A stretch of 64,000 nucleotides of DNA, taken from Sphingomonas sp. ID1715 (lineage in GTDB: Bacteria; Pseudomonadota; Alphaproteobacteria; Sphingomonadales; Sphingomonadaceae). This document shows positions 26,470 to 34,645 of the stretch, piece after piece. Where the stretch lies: NCBI RefSeq assembly GCF_013044515.1, contig NZ_JABEPR010000003.1, positions 1 through 64,000 on the forward strand, written 5' to 3'. The position numbers and the translations under genes were made by a program. Each line of letters begins with the position of its first letter. Positions within the stretch are counted from its first letter, which is position 1. The notes beneath the pieces are model-generated. The model was not told the origin of the DNA, searched no databases, and was given only the letters and a program-made list of their open reading frames with translations.

Positions 26470-27654
26470 TTAATTGCGGATCGAATGCCACGCCCAGTCG
26501 AGCCAGGGGCCGAGCTTCTCGACGTCCTCGGCATCGACGGTGGCGCCGCACCAGATGCGCAGACCGGCCGGCGCATCGCGGTGGCCGGCGATGTCATAGG
26601 CGACATCCTCCGCCTCCAGCACCGAGGCGAGCTTCTTGACGAGCGCCAGGCGTCCAGCCTCGTCCATCCCGGCGACCACGTGATCGGCGAACTTCAGGCA
26701 GACGCTGGTGGTGGAGCGGGTCGCCGGCTCGGCGACAAGATGATCGAGCCAGGCGAGATCCGCGACCACCGCATCGAGCGCGGCGGCATTGGCCTGCGAG
26801 CGGGCGACCAGCCCGGCGAGACCGCCGACCTCCTTCGCCCATTCCAGCGCGAAGATATAATCCTCGATCACCAGCATCGAGGGCGTGTTGATCGTCTCGC
26901 CCTGGAAGATGCCTTCGATCAGCTTGCCGCCTTTGGTCATGCGGAAGATCTTCGGCAGCGGCCAGGCGGGCGTGTAGCTTTCCAGCCGCTCGACGGCGCG
27001 TGGCCCCAGGATCAGCACGCCGTGCGCGGCCTCGCCGCCCAGCACCTTCTGGAAGCTGAAAGTGGTCACGTCGAGCTTGTCGAACGGCAGCGGCATGGCG
27101 AAAGCCGCGCTGGTCGCGTCGGCAAAGGTCAGGCCATCGCGGTCCGCGGGGATCCAGTCGCCGTCCGGCACCCGCACGCCCGAGGTCGTCCCGTTCCAGG
27201 TGAAGATGACGTCATGGCTAAAGTCGACAGCGCCCAGATCCGGCAGCGCGCCATAGGGCGCCTTCAGCACGGTCGGATCGAGCTTCAGCTGCTTGACCGC
27301 ATCGGTGACCCAACCTTCACCGAAGCTTTCCCAAGCGAGCAGAGTCACCGGCCGGGCGCCGAGCATCGACCACATCGCCATTTCGACGGCGCCGGTGTCC
27401 GACGCGGGGACGATGCCGATACGGTGCGTGTCCGGCACCTGCAGCACTTCGCGGGTGAGGTCGATCGCATGCTGGAGCCGGCTCTTGCCGAGCTTGGAAC
27501 GGTGCGAGCGCCCGAGCGAGCCGTGCGGCAGCCGCTCCAGCGCCCAGCCGGGGGGCTTGGCGCAGGGACCAGATGAAAAATAGGGGCGCGCCGGTTTGTC
27601 GGCAGGACGGTCCAGGCGCAGTTCAGCCGTGGGGTCGGCAATCGATCCAGTCAT
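26470..27654 (-). CDS. serC: Phosphoserine aminotransferase
   Basis: 394-residue PLP enzyme, second step of serine synthesis, of the longer alphaproteobacterial type. It contains [13 protein letters not shown] near the start, the conserved GTTSGVR segment and the PLP Lys in [16 protein letters not shown] 27654 has AGGAGAG 6 bases upstream, which decides it over the upstream frame. It heads the leftward serC-serA-hisZ run. Confidence 0.95.
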   Translation of the reverse strand: MTGSIADPTAELRLDRPADKPARPYFSSGPCAKPPGWALERLPHGSLGRSHRSKLGKSRLQHAIDLTREVLQVPDTHRIGIVPASDTGAVEMAMWSMLGARPVTLLAWESFGEGWVTDAVKQLKLDPTVLKAPYGALPDLGAVDFSHDVIFTWNGTTSGVRVPDGDWIPADRDGLTFADATSAAFAMPLPFDKLDVTTFSFQKVLGGEAAHGVLILGPRAVERLESYTPAWPLPKIFRMTKGGKLIEGIFQGETINTPSMLVIEDYIFALEWAKEVGGLAGLVARSQANAAALDAVVADLAWLDHLVAEPATRSTTSVCLKFADHVVAGMDEAGRLALVKKLASVLEAEDVAYDIAGHRDAPAGLRIWCGATVDAEDVEKLGPWLDWAWHSIRN

Positions 27655-27879
27655 GTATCTCTCCTCGCAGAGAGCGCGCGCCGCGTTGGGACGGCGTGGC
27701 CCGAGGCGCGGGATAAGGACGATGTCGGATTTGTCAAACGCCGATTGCAACGGTCGCCTGCCCCTCCAGGCCAAACAAAATGGTTAAACTTGGGCCGATC
27801 TGTGGTATCAACATCCGATAAACATAACGGCCGGGCGCGACTCACAAGCCGATCAAGTCAGACTTAAATGGGGGATTTC

Positions 27880-28440
27880 ATGAAAAGACTTATTCTCGCC
27901 AGCGCGATAGGCATGGCTGCGTTTGCCGCAGCGCCGTCGCAGGCGGCCGACATCGTGACCGATTGCGTCCTGTTGGGCATCGACGATATCGTCCCGAATG
28001 CCGAGAAGTGCGTCGGCTATTATGACAAGAATGTGCTGAAGGCTTCGGCGGGCGATTTCGCCAAGCAGGAAGAGGTCGACGCGCTGAAGCTGCTGGGCCT
28101 TGGCGACGGCACTCTTGGCGTGATCAAGGTCCTGGAGAAGCTCGACAACTCGGGCAACTTCGTGCGCCCGCTGAACGGCCTCACCTATATCGGCGTTCAC
28201 TATGGAGCCGGCAACGGCCCGGTCGCCAATAACGGCGGCGTGACCGCATTCTACCGTTTCAATGCGGGTGCCAATCTGGATGCGATCAGCTTCCAGAACG
28301 GCTCCGTGTCGGGCGTGGCCCTTTATGCGACCGGCGCGGCCGTTCCCGAGCCGGCCGCCTGGGCGCTGATGCTCGGCGGCTTCGGCCTGCTCGGTGCGTC
28401 GATGCGCCGTCGTCAGCGCACGACGGTGACCTTCGCCTGA
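27880..28440 (+). CDS. PEP-CTERM sorting-domain protein
   Basis: 186 residues with a signal peptide (MKRLILAS...PSQAA, cleaved near 22) and the C-terminal tag VPEPAAWALMLGGFGLLGAS followed by MRRRQR. Two Cys (in TDCVL and AEKCVGYY) may pair. Start ATG 27880 lies 4 bases after GGGGGA, better placed than the ATG at 27868. Surface or extracellular-matrix role is inferred from the tag only. Confidence 0.87.
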   Translation: MKRLILASAIGMAAFAAAPSQAADIVTDCVLLGIDDIVPNAEKCVGYYDKNVLKASAGDFAKQEEVDALKLLGLGDGTLGVIKVLEKLDNSGNFVRPLNGLTYIGVHYGAGNGPVANNGGVTAFYRFNAGANLDAISFQNGSVSGVALYATGAAVPEPAAWALMLGGFGLLGASMRRRQRTTVTFA

Positions 28441-28461
28441 ACGTCACTGCCAAGCTGATCG

Positions 28462-28491
28462 AAAGGGGCGCCACCAGGCGCCCCTTTTTTT
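28462..28491 (+). terminator. Intrinsic terminator after PEP-CTERM gene
   Basis: AAAGGGGCGCC (28462-28472) and GGCGCCCCTTT (28477-28487) form an 11-bp stem with an ACCA loop, followed by seven Ts in all. It lies 22 bases after the stop codon. Confidence 0.93.
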
Positions 28492-28585
28492 GCGCCCAAT
28501 CGCCAAAGCCAACACAGATTGGGTCAATTTATTGCGCCGGAACGGAACCGGACCAAACGCCGGGCCTTGTGAGTTTCTGCAAAGG

Positions 28586-28600
28586 TTAACGCCATGTTGA
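28586..28600 (+). promoter_or_regulatory. Candidate CtrA-type site
   Basis: TTAA-N7-TTGA (28586-28600) differs at one base from the CtrA consensus TTAA-N7-TTAA. It lies about 28 bases before the next PEP-CTERM start. Short motif in one copy, so tentative. Confidence 0.25.
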
Positions 28601-28627
28601 CCGGCAGGACAGTCCAAGGGGTGTATC

Positions 28628-29284
28628 ATGAGAGCAGGTCTGGTTGCGATATCGACAGCCGCGTTGGCGTTCGGTGCGCCGGCGAGTGCTGCCGTGCTGA
28701 TCGACTTCAACAACGTTTCCACGAACGAGAATGTGCTGTTCGGCAGTTCGACGAACGTGCCGAGCACGAGCATCGTGGCCGCTACCAACCAATCGAACAC
28801 GGCCGTTACCTTCACCAACGCTCTGGGCCTGCTCGCCAATGCAAGCGGCCAGTCGTCGACCGCGCTCGCCTCCGGCGTTCTGACGGGCACCACCAGCGTC
28901 CTGATCGCGAACGGCTTCACCTTCGACGCGGCCTCGTTCAACCTGCAGGGCATTCCCGGCAATTCGTTGCCGGAAGCAACGAGCGTGTTCGTGGAAGCGC
29001 TGAATGGCAGCAACGTGATCGGCTCGACCACTCTCGCCCTTGGCGGGTCGGGCGAGAACCGTATCCGAATCGTCGGCAATGCCGGGGAGGTCTTCACCGG
29101 CTTCCGCATCACGCTCAACCCGACAGGCGGCGGCGTGGACTCGCTCAGTCAGGTCCGGCTCGGCGGCGTGTCGGCGCTCGCGGTGGTGCCGGAACCGGCC
29201 AGCTGGGCGATGATGCTCGGTGGTTTCGGTCTGCTCGGCGCCTCCATGCGCCGGCGGCAGCGGACGCGCGTCACTTACGCCTGA
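28628..29284 (+). CDS. PEP-CTERM sorting-domain protein
   Basis: 218 residues: signal peptide (cleaved near ASAA, residue 22), a Ser/Thr/Asn-rich beta-structured body, and the tag VPEPASWAMMLGGFGLLGAS followed by MRRRQR. The C-terminal 30 residues are almost the same as in the gene before it, though the bodies are not alike, so the tags were probably exchanged or conserved. AAGGGG precedes ATG 28628. Confidence 0.87.
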   Translation: MRAGLVAISTAALAFGAPASAAVLIDFNNVSTNENVLFGSSTNVPSTSIVAATNQSNTAVTFTNALGLLANASGQSSTALASGVLTGTTSVLIANGFTFDAASFNLQGIPGNSLPEATSVFVEALNGSNVIGSTTLALGGSGENRIRIVGNAGEVFTGFRITLNPTGGGVDSLSQVRLGGVSALAVVPEPASWAMMLGGFGLLGASMRRRQRTRVTYA

Positions 29285-29303
29285 TCGCGTCTGGCGACGA
29301 TCG

Positions 29304-29335
29304 AAAAAGGGAGCGCCTTTTGGCGCTCCCTTTTT
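29304..29335. terminator. Bidirectional intrinsic terminator
   Basis: AAAAAGGGAGCGCC (29304-29317) pairs with GGCGCTCCCTTTTT (29322-29335) around a TTTT loop. T-runs on both strands let it stop the PEP-CTERM gene on the plus strand and the flagellar chaperone gene on the minus strand. Confidence 0.93.
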
Positions 29336-29339
29336 CGTC

Positions 29340-29648
29340 TCAGGCGACCGCGCGGGTCGGCGCGTAGGCGACCGGCTTGATGCCGGTCAGCGCTTCCAGG
29401 CGCTGTTTCACGTTGGCGCTCATCAGATTGACATAGACGCGCGCGGTTTCGTTCAGCTGCTTGGCCTGCTCGGCCAGCGCCCGCTCCTCGGCTGAGAGCG
29501 GATTGTCGTTGCGGGCCGCCAGCGCGCCGATACGGCCTTCCTTTTCGGCGGTCGCTGCGGCGAGTGCATCGATGTCGAAGCTCTTAAGCGCCGCGAGTTC
29601 GGCCTCGAGCGAGGCAATCACCGCCTTCAGCGCATCCATCCGCGTCAT
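29340..29648 (-). CDS. FlgN-like flagellar chaperone (putative)
   Basis: 102-residue, all-helical small protein starting MTRMDALKAVIASLEAELAA. Size, coiled-coil character and position directly after flgM fit FlgN/FlgK-L export chaperones, whose sequences are poorly conserved. ATG 29648 overlaps the flgM stop (ATGA). Identity rests mainly on context. Confidence 0.65.
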   Translation of the reverse strand: MTRMDALKAVIASLEAELAALKSFDIDALAAATAEKEGRIGALAARNDNPLSAEERALAEQAKQLNETARVYVNLMSANVKQRLEALTGIKPVAYAPTRAVA

Positions 29649-29935
29649 TTCTTTTCGACCCATTTCAGTTGCGCCGCGATCATGCGGTCGGCGATCTTGG
29701 CGGGCACGATCGGGTAGCGCCCTTCCTGCAGCGCCCGCTTGATCATCTGTACGCGCTCCGCATCGACCGGGGGCTTGGCCGCGAACGCCTTGGCCGTTTC
29801 GCGCACGCTGGTTTCGGCGATCGCCGCCGGTTGCGGCGCGCGAGCGGCTTCGATGGACACGACCCGGCTGGTGTTACCGGCTTCTGCACGGCCGCCCTGG
29901 ACCTGGGCTGGCGTAATGCCGATCGGATCAATCAT
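29645..29935 (-). CDS. flgM: Anti-sigma-28 factor FlgM
   Basis: 96-residue FlgM. The N-terminus MIDPIGITPAQVQGGRAE and the C-terminal helices with VQMIKRALQEGRYPIVPAKI are typical. It holds the flagellar sigma factor until hook completion allows its export. AGGAAAGGA precedes the start; it is coupled to the FlgN-like gene. Confidence 0.9.
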   Translation of the reverse strand: MIDPIGITPAQVQGGRAEAGNTSRVVSIEAARAPQPAAIAETSVRETAKAFAAKPPVDAERVQMIKRALQEGRYPIVPAKIADRMIAAQLKWVEKK

Positions 29936-29974
29936 GCCCCCGTCCTTTCCTGGCTGGAGTGGGTTTCAGGCATT

Positions 29975-30001
29975 GAAACGACCGCTTGCGCAGAAGCTTT
30001 A
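29975..30001 (-). promoter_or_regulatory. Candidate sigma-28-type promoter for flgM
   Basis: On the minus strand TAAAGCTT (29994-30001), 11 bases, then GTCGTTTC (29975-29982). The first box matches TAAAGTTT at 7 of 8 positions; the second matches GCCGATAA at only 4 of 8. It lies 40 bases upstream of flgM. Confidence 0.3.
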
Positions 30002-30012
30002 GAAAAAGTTGC

Positions 30013-30492
30013 TCACCATCCAGGCAGCGTCGCCTTGCCGGTTTCAAGCGCGATGGCCTGGACCGGCGCTTTCGCGCCCTCGACCTTGATCTGCAGACGC
30101 GCGCCGGGCGCCGCATCGGCCATTGCCGTGCCGTCGGCCGACACCGAAAAGCCGCTCTGTCCGGCAACCAGCGTTACGGGATCGCCGCGACGGATCACCG
30201 GCTCGACCTTGACCGGAGCGGCGCCCGCGAGCACCGGCGACGCCTGCACGGCGACAAAGATGCGCCAGCCCTTGGGATCCGGGCAGCGGATGACGATCGC
30301 GTCGCGCGTTTCCGCGCGCCAGCTGAACTCCGGGCTGGTGCTGCAGCTCGACAGGCGCAGCCGGCGATCGATCGGCGCAACCGGACCGCCGGGCTGCCCA
30401 AGGCGTGCCCCGGCGAAGATCTCCGCGGCGCGGTCGAGCAACGCCAGATCGAAAGCGGCGGGCGCGGCCGCCATCATGAGAAGCGAGAACAT
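30013..30492 (-). CDS. flgA: Flagellar P-ring assembly chaperone FlgA
   Basis: 159-residue periplasmic protein with a short signal peptide (about 1-14). The C-terminal SAF-like domain has PVLAGAAPVKVEPVIRRGD and VTLVAGQSGFSVSADGTAM, typical of FlgA, which assists FlgI ring assembly. It follows the MotB-like gene by 13 bases in the same operon. Confidence 0.87.
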   Translation of the reverse strand: MFSLLMMAAAPAAFDLALLDRAAEIFAGARLGQPGGPVAPIDRRLRLSSCSTSPEFSWRAETRDAIVIRCPDPKGWRIFVAVQASPVLAGAAPVKVEPVIRRGDPVTLVAGQSGFSVSADGTAMADAAPGARLQIKVEGAKAPVQAIALETGKATLPGW

Positions 30493-30505
30493 GATCGGCT
30501 CCTGG

Positions 30506-30997
30506 TCATGGATCGAAGGAAATGGTGAGAGTCACGCGCCGCATGCCGGGGATCACGACGGCGGCGGTGCGGATGCGATCGGCCGAGACGGCGCCGGTCA
30601 TCGCGGCAGCGACCCGGTCGGCGCGCAACCCGGCCAGGGCGAGGCCACTGCCGTCAAGACGGTCCGCCGCGCTCGCATCGGCATAGCCGGTGACGATCAG
30701 GCGCGTGCGCGGGTCGCGCGTGGCTTCGCTCGCCCAAGCGGCAATGGCGGCAATGCCGGGCGGCAGATCCGCGCCGCCGGCGGCAAAGCCGGTCACCGCA
30801 TTGGCATCGACCGGCAGGGGGTCGGCGGGGTGGCCGCCAAAGGCCTGCCTGATGCCGGCGCCGATCGCCGCCTGCTGCGCGGCATTCTTGTGCGATGTCG
30901 CCTGCATGAAGACGAAGAAGCCGACCAGCAGCAGGGACAGGTCGGCGAGCGTGATCAGCCAGAGCGGCCGTCCGCGCGCGGGGATCGCCAGCCGCAT
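30506..30997 (-). CDS. MotB-like stator protein (second pair)
   Basis: 163 residues with one N-terminal transmembrane helix, LITLADLSLLLVGFFVFMQA (about 14-33). The Asp in LADL occupies the position of the essential ion-binding Asp of MotB. The C-terminal OmpA-like segment is shortened: TGYADASAADRLDGSGLALA aligns with GHTDSLPYGDPRAMNNWMLS in the other MotB. A peptidoglycan-binding role is likely but weak. It shares one base with the MotA-like gene. Confidence 0.7.
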   Translation of the reverse strand: MRLAIPARGRPLWLITLADLSLLLVGFFVFMQATSHKNAAQQAAIGAGIRQAFGGHPADPLPVDANAVTGFAAGGADLPPGIAAIAAWASEATRDPRTRLIVTGYADASAADRLDGSGLALAGLRADRVAAAMTGAVSADRIRTAAVVIPGMRRVTLTISFDP

Positions 30998-31641
30998 CAG
31001 GCGGCCAGTCCGGTCCGGCGCGGCGCGACTCTCGCGGCGAAGGTGCGGAACGGAGTCACCAGCTTGCGCCGCTCGAGCTCCTCGGCGCGGGACAGGCGCC
31101 GCAGGCGCGCAGCGATCGGCGCGGCCACCAGATTGGCAAAGAGCGCCCCGTAAAGGGTGGCGAGCAGCGCCACGGCCATGGCGCTGCCGATGGTCGCAGG
31201 ATCATCCATCGACCCGAACATGCGCACCAGCCCGATCAGCGTGCCGACCATGCCCATGGCCGGCGCGGTCTCGGCAGCGGCGGCCCAGAATTCCTGCACG
31301 ACGAGGTGCCGCTCGCACCGCGCGGCGCACAGGCTGTCGAGCAGGGCTGCGACTTGATCGGGCGTGGCATTGTCGGCCACGGCCTCGACCCCGAGCCTTA
31401 CGTCCTGGTCGCGGAGGGGAAGCGATTCCGTGGCGAGCAGGTCACGCACGGCGACCCGTTCGGCCTTCGCCAGTTCGGCGCGCGCCGGCCCGACCTCGAA
31501 CGGTGAGCGCACCAGCACCGCCAGCGCGCGCAGCGCCGCAACGGTGTCGCCAAGCGGGCCACGCGCAGCAGTCGCGAGCAGCGTGCCGCCGCCGACGATG
31601 GCGAGCGCGAGCGGGTCGAAGAACACGGACAGGTCGATCAT
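30997..31641 (-). CDS. MotA/ExbB-like stator protein (second pair)
   Basis: 214-residue membrane protein. Hydrophobic helices are at about 10-28, 120-145 and 155-180; APAMGMVGTLIGLVRMFGSM and ATLYGALFANLVAAPIAARL are the MotA/ExbB proton-channel helices. ATG 31641 (MIDLSVFFDPLALAIVGG) is the start, as the frame upstream is unsupported. Together with the MotB-like gene it forms a second stator-type pair beside motAB at 41-42.7 kb. Confidence 0.75.
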   Translation of the reverse strand: MIDLSVFFDPLALAIVGGGTLLATAARGPLGDTVAALRALAVLVRSPFEVGPARAELAKAERVAVRDLLATESLPLRDQDVRLGVEAVADNATPDQVAALLDSLCAARCERHLVVQEFWAAAAETAPAMGMVGTLIGLVRMFGSMDDPATIGSAMAVALLATLYGALFANLVAAPIAARLRRLSRAEELERRKLVTPFRTFAARVAPRRTGLAA

Positions 31642-31653
31642 CGCCGCCCGATC

Positions 31654-31669
31654 AGCAAGAGCCGGGCCA
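31654..31669 (-). promoter_or_regulatory. Candidate sigma-54 promoter, leftward
   Basis: On the minus strand TGGCCCGGCTCTTGCT, matching TGGCACG-N4-TTGCW except at one base, with correct GG-to-GC spacing of 10 bases. It lies 12 bases from the MotA-like start codon, so the transcript would be almost leaderless, which weakens it slightly. Confidence 0.55.
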
Positions 31670-31792
31670 GTTTGATCCAGCCGGCATGGCAAAGCGCCAC
31701 CGGCAATGCGCGTTGCCGGGTCGCGGCAAAAGCTTGCCGGTTCGGTGCCGCCACGCTGGGTAAGGATGGATTTGAAGCGCTCGGAAATGGAC

Positions 31793-31808
31793 TGGCACAC
31801 CCCTTGCA
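31793..31808 (+). promoter_or_regulatory. Sigma-54 promoter of the flgB operon
   Basis: TGGCACACCCCTTGCA: the -24 TGGCAC and -12 TTGCA are both perfect, with 10 bases between GG and GC. It lies 30 bases upstream of flgB (ATG 31839), which has GAGGAG as Shine-Dalgarno. It should need RpoN and an enhancer-binding activator not seen in the window. Confidence 0.85.
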
Positions 31809-31838
31809 CAGTCGCTCGCATCAATTCGCGAGGAGCGT

Positions 31839-32189
31839 ATGGCAGACGATCTGTTCGGGGTGCACGGAAGGGCGCTGACGCTGCGGTCGCAGCGGCTGGG
31901 CCTGCTTGCGTCCAACATCGCCAATGCCTCGACGCCGGGTTTCAAGGCGAAGGACATCGACTTCGCCGCGGCGCTGAGCGCGGCGGAGGCGCCGGGCGGT
32001 TCGACCAGCGCCGCCATCCAGAGCGCGACCAAGTTCCGCGTGCCGCTCCAGGCTTCGCTCGACGGCAACACCGTCGAGCTGAACACCGAGCAGACCAAGT
32101 TCGCCGAGAACGCGATCGCCTATCAGACGACGCTCTCATTCCTCAACGGCCGCATCGAGACGCTCAAGCGAGCGCTGAAAGGCGAGTGA
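31839..32189 (+). CDS. flgB: Flagellar proximal rod protein FlgB
   Basis: 116 residues. The rod/hook N-terminal motif LGLLASNIANASTPGFKAKD is present, and the C-terminal helix region FLNGRIETLKRALKG closes the protein. It is the first gene of the rightward flg operon. The stop overlaps flgC by one base. Confidence 0.96.
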   Translation: MADDLFGVHGRALTLRSQRLGLLASNIANASTPGFKAKDIDFAAALSAAEAPGGSTSAAIQSATKFRVPLQASLDGNTVELNTEQTKFAENAIAYQTTLSFLNGRIETLKRALKGE

Positions 32190-32596
32190 TGGACAAGCCG
32201 CTCACCATCTTCGACGTCGCGGGGCGCGCCATGTCGGCGCAGCTCGTGCGGATGAACACCACCGCGTCCAACCTCGCCAATGCGGGCGGCGTCGCCGGCA
32301 GCGAAGCCGATGCTTATCGCTCGATGAAGCCGGTCTTCAAGACCAGCTACGACCAGGCCACCGGCCTTGCGACCGTGGACGTAAAGCAAGTCGTGACCGC
32401 GGGGCCGGCCCCCACCAAGCGCCACGATCCCAACCACCCGATGGCGAACAAGGACGGCTACGTCTTCGAAGCCGCCGTCGACGAGACCCGGGAGATGGTC
32501 GACATGATGGAGACCGCACGCAGTTATAAGAACAATGTCGAGGTGCTGCAGACGGCCAAGAGCCTGATCCTCGACACGCTGAGGCTCGGCAAATGA
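32189..32596 (+). CDS. flgC: Flagellar rod protein FlgC
   Basis: 135 residues with TTASNLANAGGVAGSEADAY near the N-terminus and the C-terminal DMMETARSYKNNVEVLQTAK motif typical of FlgC. Starts on the ATG that overlaps the flgB stop; the stop overlaps flgD. Confidence 0.96.
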   Translation: MDKPLTIFDVAGRAMSAQLVRMNTTASNLANAGGVAGSEADAYRSMKPVFKTSYDQATGLATVDVKQVVTAGPAPTKRHDPNHPMANKDGYVFEAAVDETREMVDMMETARSYKNNVEVLQTAKSLILDTLRLGK

Positions 32597-33291
32597 GCGC
32601 GGTCTCGTCCTTCGACGACACGCTGTCGAAACTGGGCATCGGGCGGCAAGGCATTGCCGGCACGCCGAAGCTGCAGACCGCGACGGAAGCCAATATGCTC
32701 GGCCAGGAAGCGTTCCTGAAGCTGATGACCGAGCAGCTGAAAAACCAGGATCCGTTCGAGCCGGTCAAGAACGAGAATATGGTCGCCCAGATGGCGCAAT
32801 TCTCGAGCGTCACCGGCATTTCGGAGATGAGCAAGACGCTGAAAAGCGTCGCGGACCAGCTGGGCGGCGCCAATGCGTCGCAGGCCGTGTCCTATGTCGG
32901 CCGCGCCGTGCTGGTCGATGGGGACACCGCTTATGCCGCTCAAGACGGCTCGCTCTCCGCCGTCCTGCCGCTCGCGGAGGGCGCCGACGAGGTGACCGTC
33001 CAGATCTCGGACCAGGCCGGCAACCTGCTGCGCACGATCAACATGGGCGCGCAGCCCAAGGGCGATCTTGAGATCAGCTGGGACGGGAAAACCGACAACG
33101 GCGGCGCCGCACCGGCCGGTCCGTACAAGATCACCGCGAGCGCCCTTCGAAATGGCACGCGAGTTGCTTCTCCGGTTGCCGTGTGGGCGCCGGTCACGTC
33201 GGTCAGCCTGGGTTCGAACGGCGAAGCGCCGATGCTGAACCTGGCCGGTCTCGGTTCCAAGCCCCTTACCGCCGTCCGCCAGGTCGGCTGA
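32593..33291 (+). CDS. flgD: Flagellar hook capping/assembly protein FlgD
   Basis: 232 residues. The N-terminal FlgD signature is FLKLMTEQLKNQDPFEPVKN, followed by ENMVAQMAQFSSVTGISEMS. The C-terminal FlgD-Ig/tudor-like domains have SWDGKTDNGGAAPAGPYKIT. It acts as the hook scaffold cap. Coupled to flgC by ATGA. Confidence 0.95.
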   Translation: MSAVSSFDDTLSKLGIGRQGIAGTPKLQTATEANMLGQEAFLKLMTEQLKNQDPFEPVKNENMVAQMAQFSSVTGISEMSKTLKSVADQLGGANASQAVSYVGRAVLVDGDTAYAAQDGSLSAVLPLAEGADEVTVQISDQAGNLLRTINMGAQPKGDLEISWDGKTDNGGAAPAGPYKITASALRNGTRVASPVAVWAPVTSVSLGSNGEAPMLNLAGLGSKPLTAVRQVG

Positions 33292-33311
33292 GTTTCGTAG
33301 GAGTAACCCGA

Positions 33312-34619
33312 ATGTCGTTCTACACTTCCTTGTCCGGCCTGCAGGGCGCCCAGACCGAGCTTTCCACGATCTCGCACAACCTGGCGAACGCCGGCACCAA
33401 CGGCTTCAAGCGCTCCAAGGTCGAGTTCGGCGACGTGATCGCCTCGACGGCGACCAAGAGCCCCAACCAGCTGATCGGCTCCGGCTCCTATGTGAAGAGC
33501 ATCCGCCAGCAATATTCGCAGGGTGGCTTGCAGCAGTCGCAGTCGTCGCTCGACCTCGCCATTTCGGGCGAAGGCTTCTTCGTCGTGAAGCCGAACCCGA
33601 ACACCAGCGAGATTGCGTTCACCCGCAACGGCTCCTTCTCGGTCTCCGCCGACCGCTTCGTGGTCGATAGCCAGGGCTCGACCGTCCAGGTCTATCCGGT
33701 GGACGGCAGCGGCACCGTGGTCGCGACCGGCATCGACGAGACCGTCGCGCTGCGGCTGCCGCAGACCAGCGGCACGCCCAAGGCGACCACCGAAGCCAAG
33801 GTCTCGGTCAACCTGTCGGCCAACGCGCCGATCCCGGCCAACGACCCGCAATGGACGGCGGCCAGCCCCTATGCGTTCAGCCGCTTCGACCCGGAGACGT
33901 ACAATTTCGCCTCCTCGACCGTGATCTATGATTCGGTCGGCAACCCCGCGACGCTCACGAACTACTATGTGCGTCAGACTTCGCCGGGCGGCACGAACAC
34001 CAACAGCGACTGGCTGGTCTATACCTTTGTCGGCGGGCAGCAGCTTTCGGCCGACCCGACCCAGCCGACGCCGCCGGTGCCGCTGACGCTCACCTTTGAC
34101 GCGAACGGCGTGCTGCAGACGCCCGGTGGGCCGACCACCTTCGCGACCTTCACCCCGCCGAACGCGGCGCCGCAGGACATGACGATCAACTTCGCGATCG
34201 CCACCACCCAGCGCCCGTCGGCCTTCACCATCATTGCGCAGAGCCAGAATGGCGAGCCGATCGGCCAGCTGCAGGGCGTGACCGTCGATGCGAACGGCCT
34301 CGTCAAGGCGAGCTTCTCCAACGGCACCAACCAGGCGCTGGGCAAGGTCGTGCTGGCGCAGTTCGCGAACAACGAAGGCCTGCGCCAGATCGGCAACAGC
34401 TATTGGTCGGCCTCGGGTCTGTCGGGCGCGGCAACGCTGGGCCAGGCCGGCGAAGGCGGCTTCGGCAACATCATGGCTGGCGCGATCGAGCGGTCGAACG
34501 TCGACATGACCGAGGAACTGGTCGGCCTGATCGCCGCGCAGCGCAACTTCCAGGCCAATGCCAAGGCGATTGATACCGCCAACCAGCTTGGCCAGACGAT
34601 CATTAACATCCGCAGCTAA
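33312..34619 (+). CDS. flgE: Flagellar hook protein FlgE
   Basis: 435 residues. N-terminal SFYTSLSGLQGAQTELSTIS then HNLANAGTNGFKRSKVEFG; C-terminal SNVDMTEELVGLIAAQRNFQ. Both terminal coiled-coil segments are intact, and the middle has Pro/Thr-rich insertions. Start ATG 33312 after TAGGAG; the frame upstream overlaps flgD. Confidence 0.95.
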   Translation: MSFYTSLSGLQGAQTELSTISHNLANAGTNGFKRSKVEFGDVIASTATKSPNQLIGSGSYVKSIRQQYSQGGLQQSQSSLDLAISGEGFFVVKPNPNTSEIAFTRNGSFSVSADRFVVDSQGSTVQVYPVDGSGTVVATGIDETVALRLPQTSGTPKATTEAKVSVNLSANAPIPANDPQWTAASPYAFSRFDPETYNFASSTVIYDSVGNPATLTNYYVRQTSPGGTNTNSDWLVYTFVGGQQLSADPTQPTPPVPLTLTFDANGVLQTPGGPTTFATFTPPNAAPQDMTINFAIATTQRPSAFTIIAQSQNGEPIGQLQGVTVDANGLVKASFSNGTNQALGKVVLAQFANNEGLRQIGNSYWSASGLSGAATLGQAGEGGFGNIMAGAIERSNVDMTEELVGLIAAQRNFQANAKAIDTANQLGQTIINIRS

Positions 34620-34645
34620 GCGTAACGGGAGCCTAGGGGCGATCG

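Noticed and set aside
27655-27879. Serine-pathway riboswitch or attenuator upstream of serC
   Set aside because: No leader peptide or alternative hairpins could be recognised.
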